Source of the DNA: Rhodoferax potami
GTDB lineage: Bacteria > Pseudomonadota > Gammaproteobacteria > Burkholderiales > Burkholderiaceae_C
Length of the DNA stretch: 64,000 bases
Direction: 5' to 3'
NCBI RefSeq assembly: GCF_032193765.1
Contig: NZ_JAVBIJ010000001.1
Coordinates: 3,410,001-3,474,000, forward strand
Numbering within the stretch: the first letter of the stretch is position 1; each line of letters begins with the position of its first letter. Positions 58,601 to 64,000 of this stretch are shown piece after piece. Position numbers and translations under genes: made by a program. A model generated the notes under the pieces. It saw only the letters and a program-made list of their open reading frames with translations. It searched no databases and was not told where the DNA came from.

Positions 58601-60007
58601 TCAGCCGCGCATCAAGGCTTCGATGGCGTCTGCCTCCACCGGCACGCCGCGGCTGATGAGCTCGCAGCCGGTGTCGGTGACGATGGCGTCGTCTTCGATG
58701 CGGATGCCGATGTGGTGGAACTCCTCTGGCACCCCTGGTGCCGGACGCACATAAATGCCGGGCTCGATGGTCAGCACCATGCCGCTGCGCAGTATGCGGG
58801 CGGGCCGGTTCACGATCTCGTTGCCGGTGAGCGCGTCTTTGCGCACATGCTTGGTGCCCAGCTCAGACGGCTCGGTGTACGAGCCGCAGTCATGCACATC
58901 CATGCCCAGCCAGTGGCCGGTGCGGTGCATGTAGAACTGGAAGTAGGCCCGCTTCTCGATCACATCGTCCAGGCTACCCACGGTGTTTTTGTCTAGCAGC
59001 CCCAGGTCCAGCATGCCTTGCGCCAGCACCTTGACGGTGGCGTCATGCGGGTCGGTAAAGCGCGCCCCGGCCTTGGTGGCTTCCACAGCGGCCACTTGCG
59101 AGGCCAGCACCAGGTCATACAGCGCGCGCTGCGGGCCGGTGAATGTGCCGTTGGCGGGGAAGGTGCGGGTGATGTCTGAGGCGTAGCCGTCCAGCTCGCA
59201 GCCCGCGTCAATCAGCACCAGCTCACCATGGCGCACCGGGGCCGCGTCGGCACGGTAGTGCAGCACACAGGCGTTGGCACCGGCGGCCACGATGGAGCTG
59301 TAGGCCGGATACTGCGAGCCCTGCAGGCGGAACTCGTGCAGCAGCTCAGCGTCCAGGTGATATTCGCGCACGTCTTTGCCTTCGCGTAGCATGCGGGCAG
59401 AGAGCTGCATGGCGCGGATGTGGGCTTGCGCGCTGATCTGCGCGGCGCGGCGCATCACGTCCTGTTCATAGGCATCCTTGATCAGGCGCATCTCGTCCAG
59501 CGGACCGCACAGGTCGCGCACCTGCTCGGGCACCAACGTGCCAAAGCGCACGCGGGCGCGCAGACTGCTGAGCCAGCCGTCGATGCGCGTCTCCAGGCCT
59601 TTGTGTGTGGCAAAGGGGTACCAGACGGCATCGGCGCCATCGAGCAGGCCGGGGAGGCGCTGGTCCAGCTCGGCCACCGAATAGGCGGCGTTCACGCCGA
59701 GGGCGCCAGGCGCTGCGTCCGGCCCGAGGCGAAAGCCGTCCCAGATTTCGCGCTCCAGGTCTTTAGGTTGGCAAAACAGGGTGGTGGTGCCATCACCCTG
59801 AATCACCAGCCAAGCCCGCGGCTCGGCAAAACCGCTCAGGTAATGGAAGTAGCTGTCGTGGCGGAACAAAAAGTCCGCATCCCGGTTGCGCTGCTGCTCC
59901 GGGGCCGTGGGCAGCACCGCCACGCCATGCGGGCCGATGTGGGCGGCCAGGCGCGCGCGGCGGCCGGCATAGTCTGCGGTGAGTGCGGAAGTGGAGGGCT
60001 GGGTCAT
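58601..60007 (-). CDS. pepP: Xaa-Pro aminopeptidase
   Basis: The 468-residue pita-bread metallopeptidase removes N-terminal residues before proline. The metal ligands lie in LIDAGCELDGYASDITRTFP (two Asp), RTGHWLGMDVHD (His), TIEPGIYV (Glu) and GIRIEDDAIV (Glu). The N-terminal creatinase-like domain has RHDSYFHYLSGFAEPRAWLV. ATG 60007 overlaps the murU stop (ATGA), so the two are translated together. Confidence 0.94.
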   Translation of the reverse strand: MTQPSTSALTADYAGRRARLAAHIGPHGVAVLPTAPEQQRNRDADFLFRHDSYFHYLSGFAEPRAWLVIQGDGTTTLFCQPKDLEREIWDGFRLGPDAAPGALGVNAAYSVAELDQRLPGLLDGADAVWYPFATHKGLETRIDGWLSSLRARVRFGTLVPEQVRDLCGPLDEMRLIKDAYEQDVMRRAAQISAQAHIRAMQLSARMLREGKDVREYHLDAELLHEFRLQGSQYPAYSSIVAAGANACVLHYRADAAPVRHGELVLIDAGCELDGYASDITRTFPANGTFTGPQRALYDLVLASQVAAVEATKAGARFTDPHDATVKVLAQGMLDLGLLDKNTVGSLDDVIEKRAYFQFYMHRTGHWLGMDVHDCGSYTEPSELGTKHVRKDALTGNEIVNRPARILRSGMVLTIEPGIYVRPAPGVPEEFHHIGIRIEDDAIVTDTGCELISRGVPVEADAIEALMRG

Positions 60008-60840
60008 GGTGTCTGTGCGTTGAGTTCTGCCAGGCGCTCGGGGGTGCCGACGTCGGTCCAGCGGCCAGTGTAAATCTCGGCGCTTACCCTTGCACCCTGC
60101 ATGGCCCGGCGCAAAAGCGGGGCCAGCGGCGCTTTGATGCCTTGCGGGTTGCCGGCGGGGATGTCGCACCAGGGCAGGGCAAACAGGTCGCGGTGGAAGA
60201 GCGCAAAGGTGCTGTAGGTGTAGCGGGGCGCGGTGCTGCCCGGAGCGGGGTCCACGCAGCGGCCAATGCCATCCGCGCCCACGGCCTCAAGCCCGAAGTC
60301 ACCCTTGGTGTTGTGCGCCGGGTTGGGCACCAGCCACAGGTGGGCCAACATGCCGCTGCGCGCAAAGCGCTCCAAGGCGCTGTGGGTGAACACCATGTCG
60401 GGCGCAAACACGTCACCTGCCATGGACCAGAACACCGTGTCCAACTGCGGCAGAGCGCGGGCAATGCCACCCGCTGTCTCCAGCGCGCTGCCGAAATCGC
60501 GGCCTTCATGGGAGTAGTGCAGGCGGATGCCGGCAGTGGAGTGCTCTGAATTTGATAGCTGCTCGCGCAAATATGGCGAGGGCTGGAGGGCTAAAACATC
60601 ATGAAACGCAGCTTCAATCTGCTCCCCTAGCCAGGCGGTGTTCACCACCGCGGACGCAAAGCCCCCCGCGGCCAGCGCCTCCAGGTGGTACTGCATGAGC
60701 GGCTTGCCGTGCACCTGGAGCAGAGGTTTGGGCGTGGTGTCGGTGAGCGGCCGCATGCGCTCGCCGCGTCCGGCGGCCAGCACGATGGCGGGGCTGGAAA
60801 TGGCCGGTTTGACCGGTTGAAAAGGGAGTGCGTCAGGCAT
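60004..60840 (-). CDS. murU: MurNAc-1-P uridylyltransferase-like nucleotidyltransferase
   Basis: The 278-residue sugar nucleotidyltransferase has the signature AIVLAAGRGERMRPLTDTTP then KPLLQVHGKPLMQYHLEAL, and FWSMAGDVFAPDMVF for metal binding. MurU activates MurNAc-1-phosphate made by AmgK, which is encoded about 16 kb upstream. ATG 60840 is used; ATG 60864 is possible, and neither has a clear ribosome-binding site. Part of the coding sequence (about 60547-60596) is a dispersed repeat, encoding the region around LALQPSPYLREQLSN. Confidence 0.87.
   Translation of the reverse strand: MPDALPFQPVKPAISSPAIVLAAGRGERMRPLTDTTPKPLLQVHGKPLMQYHLEALAAGGFASAVVNTAWLGEQIEAAFHDVLALQPSPYLREQLSNSEHSTAGIRLHYSHEGRDFGSALETAGGIARALPQLDTVFWSMAGDVFAPDMVFTHSALERFARSGMLAHLWLVPNPAHNTKGDFGLEAVGADGIGRCVDPAPGSTAPRYTYSTFALFHRDLFALPWCDIPAGNPQGIKAPLAPLLRRAMQGARVSAEIYTGRWTDVGTPERLAELNAQTP
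60547..60596 (+). repeat. Dispersed palindromic repeat inside murU
   Basis: GAATTTGATAGCTGCTCGCG, then CAAATATGGCGAGGGCTGGA and GGGCTAAAAC, follows the repeat order. It is translated in frame on the opposite strand in an apparent surface loop of the enzyme. Confidence 0.55.
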
Positions 60841-60875
60841 GGGCAGCGAGCATAGCCCAAGCATGGGGGCAGGCG

Positions 60876-62123
60876 TCAGGGCGTCCGTGCGAGGTGCAAT
60901 GCCTGCTCCAGCGGCATGGGCTTGCCCAAGGCATAGCCCTGTGCCAGGCCAACGCCGAGTTGGCGCAGGGTGGCCATTTCCGCGTCGGTTTCCACGCCCT
61001 CGGCAACCAAGCGCCCATGGGTGGATTCGGCAAAGCGCACCAAAGCGGCGGCCAGGGCTTGGCGGCTGAGGTCGCGGTCGATGTCCCGCGTCATGCTGAC
61101 GTCGAGCTTGATGATGTCGGGCGCTAGGTGCAGGATGTGCTTGAAGCTGGCGTAACCCGCGCCTGCATCGTCAACCGCCACCCGCAGGCCCGCGTCCCGC
61201 AACGAGCGGGTGATATGGGCAATGTGGGTGTACATCGTGGCATCCACCACTTCGTGTTCCGTGATCTCCAGCACCAGCCGGTCCAGCGGAAGGCCTGCCA
61301 GCAATTGCGAGAGTTCAGGGCTCACCACCGTGCGCGGGGACGCGTTGATAGCGAGGTAGATGCCTTCGGGCAGATGGTGGAGCGCTTGCACGGCGCACTC
61401 GATGGCGTGAATCTCCATCACGGTGCCCAGGTCGGCTTGGGCGGCTTCCATGAACCACTGTTCTGGCGATTGCGCAGGCCCGCACTGGAAGCGGGTCAGC
61501 GCTTCGAAGCCCACCAATCGCTGCTGCGTCAGGTCCCAGATGGGTTGGTAGACGCTGCGCATATGGTCCGGCTCCATGGCCAGTGCGATACGGCTTTCGA
61601 TGTCGGTTTGCGCACGTTGCTCTTGCAGGCGGGCCTCGATGTGGCCTGCCAACATGTCGGACACCACTTGCAGCATGGCGATGTCGCGCCCGTTCAGGCT
61701 GTGGTCCGCCCGTGCACTGAAGCAACACAAAGTCCCGAATATCCGGCCATTACTGAGCCGTATGGGCGCGCTCAGGTGTGCACCCACGGGCAGCGACTGG
61801 GTCGCTGGCAGGGTCAGTGCTTCTGGATGAAGGCCTGCATCTGTGAGCAGGCCGGGCAGGCGCCCGTCGACCACGCGTTGGCAGAAGCTGTCTTCCAGCG
61901 CATCAGACTGGCCCACGCAAATGACCGCATCCCGGTTGTCCGCATCGACATAGCGAAAGTAACGGCGGTCGTCCACAAACTCGGAGATAAAGCCCACATC
62001 CATATTCAGGTGGGTGCGGATGGCGTGCAGGCTCCGCGACAGCGTTTCCGTGAAATCCTCGTGTGGCGAGGCAGATTGCTTGTGCGCCAGCCGCAGCAAA
62101 GCGCCCTCCAGTGTGCTGGTCAT
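60876..62123 (-). CDS. GAF-EAL c-di-GMP phosphodiesterase
   Basis: A 415-residue soluble protein with an N-terminal GAF domain (about 15-165) and a C-terminal EAL domain (about 185-410). The EAL motif is GFEALTRF, with LEITEHEVV, a variant DDAGAGYASF in place of DDFGTGYSS, and AEGVET. Metal ligands appear kept, so c-di-GMP breakdown under small-molecule control is likely. ATG 62123 has GGGGGTT upstream; ATG 62138 is an alternative. Confidence 0.88.
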   Translation of the reverse strand: MTSTLEGALLRLAHKQSASPHEDFTETLSRSLHAIRTHLNMDVGFISEFVDDRRYFRYVDADNRDAVICVGQSDALEDSFCQRVVDGRLPGLLTDAGLHPEALTLPATQSLPVGAHLSAPIRLSNGRIFGTLCCFSARADHSLNGRDIAMLQVVSDMLAGHIEARLQEQRAQTDIESRIALAMEPDHMRSVYQPIWDLTQQRLVGFEALTRFQCGPAQSPEQWFMEAAQADLGTVMEIHAIECAVQALHHLPEGIYLAINASPRTVVSPELSQLLAGLPLDRLVLEITEHEVVDATMYTHIAHITRSLRDAGLRVAVDDAGAGYASFKHILHLAPDIIKLDVSMTRDIDRDLSRQALAAALVRFAESTHGRLVAEGVETDAEMATLRQLGVGLAQGYALGKPMPLEQALHLARTP

Positions 62124-62359
62124 GGTGTCAACCCCCATAGAAAACCGGTTCTGTGACCGTTTTGCGAATGGTGCCACGCCAGTCGGATGGTGTCCATGTG
62201 GAGCCGTCGGGCGATCGGTCTTTCTTGACGCACGTCAAGCGGCGGCCTTGGCGTAGTTTTTGCCTGCATGGCGTGTGCGCAGGGTGTTCAGGGTCGTGTC
62301 ATGCAGCCCCGCTAGACTGCCTGCACGCCTGTGGTCCGCTTTGAGCAAAGGAAATCGTT

Positions 62360-63154
62360 ATGCAGCATGTTGTTTTCAACCAGAAAGGTGGCGTCGGCAA
62401 GTCCACCATCACCTGTAACCTGGCGGCCATCAGCGCCTCGCAGGGGCTGCGCACGCTGGTGATTGACTTGGACTCGCAGGGCAACTCCAGCCGCTATTTG
62501 TTGGGGGCCGATATGACGGACGAGCTGCCGAACGTGGCGGAGTTTTTTGAGCAGAGCCTCAAATTCACTGTGCGCGACAAGCCCGCCAGTGACTACATCA
62601 GCGAGACCCAGTGGCCCAACCTGGACTTGCTGCCTTCGAGCCCGCTGCTTGACGAGCTGCACAGCAAGCTGGAGAGCCGCCACAAGATCTACAAGTTGCG
62701 CGATGCGCTGGAGCTCTTGGCCGCCGACTACGACCAGATTTACATCGACACCCCGCCCGCACTCAACTTCTACACCCGCAGCGCGCTGATTGCCGCGCAG
62801 GGCTGCCTGATCCCGTTTGACTGCGACGACTTTTCCCGCCGCGCGCTCTACACCCTCTTGGAGAACGTGCAGGAAATCAAGGCCGACCACAACAAGACCC
62901 TGGAGGTGGAAGGCATTGTGGTCAACCAGTTCCAGCCGCGCGCCAACCTGCCGCAGCGCATGGTACAGGAGCTGATTGACGAAGGCCTGCCGGTCTTGCA
63001 GCCCTACCTCGGTGCCTCGGTGAAGATCCGCGAGTCGCACGAGCAGTCCAAACCCATGATCTACCTGGAACCCGGCCACAAGCTGACCCAGGAATTTGTA
63101 GCGCTGCATGACGCTCTGCTGCCCAAGAAGAAAAACAGTAAAAAAAGCCGCTAG
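62360..63154 (+). CDS. ParA-family ATPase without an adjacent parB
   Basis: A 264-residue deviant-Walker ATPase. The signature is FNQKGGVGKSTITCNLAAI at the N-terminus, followed by VIDLDSQGNSSRYLLG and IYIDTPPALNFYTRSAL. AAGGAAA precedes ATG 62360. The C-terminus is very basic (KKKNSKKSR), as in ParA/MinD-like proteins that contact DNA. No parB, parS or plasmid gene is nearby, so it is an orphan, possibly positioning another cargo such as chemotaxis or envelope complexes. Confidence 0.88.
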   Translation: MQHVVFNQKGGVGKSTITCNLAAISASQGLRTLVIDLDSQGNSSRYLLGADMTDELPNVAEFFEQSLKFTVRDKPASDYISETQWPNLDLLPSSPLLDELHSKLESRHKIYKLRDALELLAADYDQIYIDTPPALNFYTRSALIAAQGCLIPFDCDDFSRRALYTLLENVQEIKADHNKTLEVEGIVVNQFQPRANLPQRMVQELIDEGLPVLQPYLGASVKIRESHEQSKPMIYLEPGHKLTQEFVALHDALLPKKKNSKKSR

Positions 63155-63174
63155 CCGGCACAAATAGTTCCGGA

Positions 63175-63195
63175 TTAGCTCCTTATTTCATAGCG
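63175..63195 (+). repeat. Partial dispersed repeat after the parA-like gene
   Basis: ATTAGCTCCTTATTTCATAG resembles the left half of the palindromic repeat, much like the fragment at the dnaN stop. Confidence 0.35.
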
Positions 63196-63261
63196 TTTAC
63201 AAAGCCGGCCACCAGCCGGCGCCCGGGCTGCCCATAATGCGCGGTCCAATTGTGAATCGCC

Positions 63262-64000
63262 ATGCAAACCATCTCCCGGGGCTCCTGGCCCCTGCGCCTC
63301 TTGAAAATCAGTCTGGTGTTGGCCGGCTTGGGCCTCGTCGCCCTGCTGGCGCTCACCGCGTTTTTCTCGACCCAGCTGCCGGACACCTCGTCCCTCTCCA
63401 ACTACCAGCCCAAGCAGCCCCTGCGTGTGCTGACTGCGGATGGGGTGGAAGTGGCAGGTTTCGGCACCGAGCGCCGGGTCTACAAGCCGATCGACCAGAT
63501 TCCCCGGTTGATGAAAGACAGTCTGCTGGCCGTGGAAGACGCGCGGTTTTATGAACATGGCGGGCTGGACCCGATCGGCGTGGCCCGGGCTATCGTGGCT
63601 AACCTCACTGGTGGGCGCACCCAAGGGGCATCCACCATCACGCAGCAGGTGGCGCGCACCTTCTTTTTGAGCCGCTCCCGGACCCTGGAGCGCAAGATCA
63701 AAGAAGCGCTGCTGGCGTTCAAAATCGAGTCCCAGCTCAGCAAAGACCAGATTCTGGAGCTCTACATGAACCAGATCTATCTGGGTTCGCGGGCCTATGG
63801 TTTTGAAGCGGCGGCCCAGGCGTATTTCGGCAAAACACTCTCAGCACTCAGTGCCGCTGAGTCCGCAATGCTGGCCGGTCTGCCCCAGAACCCGCACTTT
63901 GCCAACCCGATTCAAAACTTTGAGCGCGCCCGGGCCCGCCAGCTGTTGGTCCTGGGCCGCATGCGGGCGCAAGACGTGATCACCGACGCCCAGTTCCAAG
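63262..64000 (+). CDS. mrcA: Penicillin-binding protein 1A, N-terminal part
   Basis: The gene runs off the window's end; 246 codons are visible. A signal anchor (about 12-35, LKISLVLAGLGLVALLALTA) precedes the glycosyltransferase family 51 domain. Its motifs are VEDARFYEHGGLDPIGVARA (catalytic Glu), GASTITQQVARTFFL and LELYMNQIYLGSRAYG. The first part of the enzyme polymerises lipid II into glycan strands; the transpeptidase domain would lie beyond the window. It starts at ATG 63262. Confidence 0.94.
   Translation, partial: MQTISRGSWPLRLLKISLVLAGLGLVALLALTAFFSTQLPDTSSLSNYQPKQPLRVLTADGVEVAGFGTERRVYKPIDQIPRLMKDSLLAVEDARFYEHGGLDPIGVARAIVANLTGGRTQGASTITQQVARTFFLSRSRTLERKIKEALLAFKIESQLSKDQILELYMNQIYLGSRAYGFEAAAQAYFGKTLSALSAAESAMLAGLPQNPHFANPIQNFERARARQLLVLGRMRAQDVITDAQFQ

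Noticed and set aside
60876..62123. EAL domain considered inactive because DDFGTG is changed to DDAGAG
   Set aside because: The paired Asp residues and the other signature motifs remain, so loss of activity cannot be claimed.

Overview
This window is chromosomal DNA from a betaproteobacterium, most likely a member of the Comamonadaceae (Rhodoferax/Curvibacter-like). The evidence is the replication-origin gene order (rpmH-rnpA-yidD-yidC-mnmE divergent from dnaA-dnaN-gyrB), the betaproteobacterial character of the encoded proteins, high overall GC, and a family of short palindromic repeats scattered between and inside genes. I saw no tRNA, rRNA, CRISPR array, transposase or integrase.

Layout. 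(1) 1-6.9 kb is a defence island: the end of an unidentified gene (possibly hsdR), an AAA+ ATPase, hsdM, hsdS, an overlapping SIR2 NADase-type effector, a duplicated fragment of the hsdS 3' end, and an AbiF/AbiD-type HEPN abortive-infection gene. Beside the abi gene, on the opposite strand, is a candidate tiny RNA with its own promoter and terminator. (2) 6.9-16.4 kb, minus strand: dnaA, dnaN and gyrB, followed without a gap by four genes (DUF3348, a MotA/ExbB-like channel with a very long coiled-coil tail, a MotB/OmpA-like partner, DUF2894). These four look like an uncharacterised ion-driven motor resembling the ZorAB core of Zorya. (3) 16.4-21 kb: rpmH, rnpA, yidD, yidC, mnmE. (4) 21-27 kb: apt, a Kef-type antiporter, kdsD-kdsC-lptC for LPS, an SDR enzyme and a glycine-rich RRM protein. 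(5) 27.5-31 kb: a bufferin-type copper-stress locus (ECF sigma factor, zinc anti-sigma, BufA, MNIO enzyme BufB, BufC, DoxX). (6) 31-41 kb: c-di-GMP enzymes, amt, metX-metW behind a SAM-II riboswitch with an apparent terminator switch, and an M20 peptidase. (7) 41-53 kb: rsmE, amgK, lptD-surA-rsmA, a secreted guanyl RNase with barstar, and maeB. (8) 53-64 kb: a flavoprotein reductase, an H-NOX/histidine kinase NO sensor pair, a Bcr/CflA transporter, pepP-murU, a GAF-EAL protein, an orphan ParA and the start of a PBP1A gene.

Themes. Envelope biogenesis is spread over many small operons (kdsD/kdsC/lptC, lptD/surA, amgK and murU of cell-wall recycling, PBP1A, yidC/yidD). Three EAL-containing proteins plus the H-NOX/kinase pair indicate well-developed c-di-GMP and NO signalling. 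Translational coupling by ATGA overlaps is very common. The most novel-looking material is the gyrB-coupled long-tailed motor operon, the abi gene with its candidate RNA, and the SIR2 gene caught between two copies of the hsdS tail.
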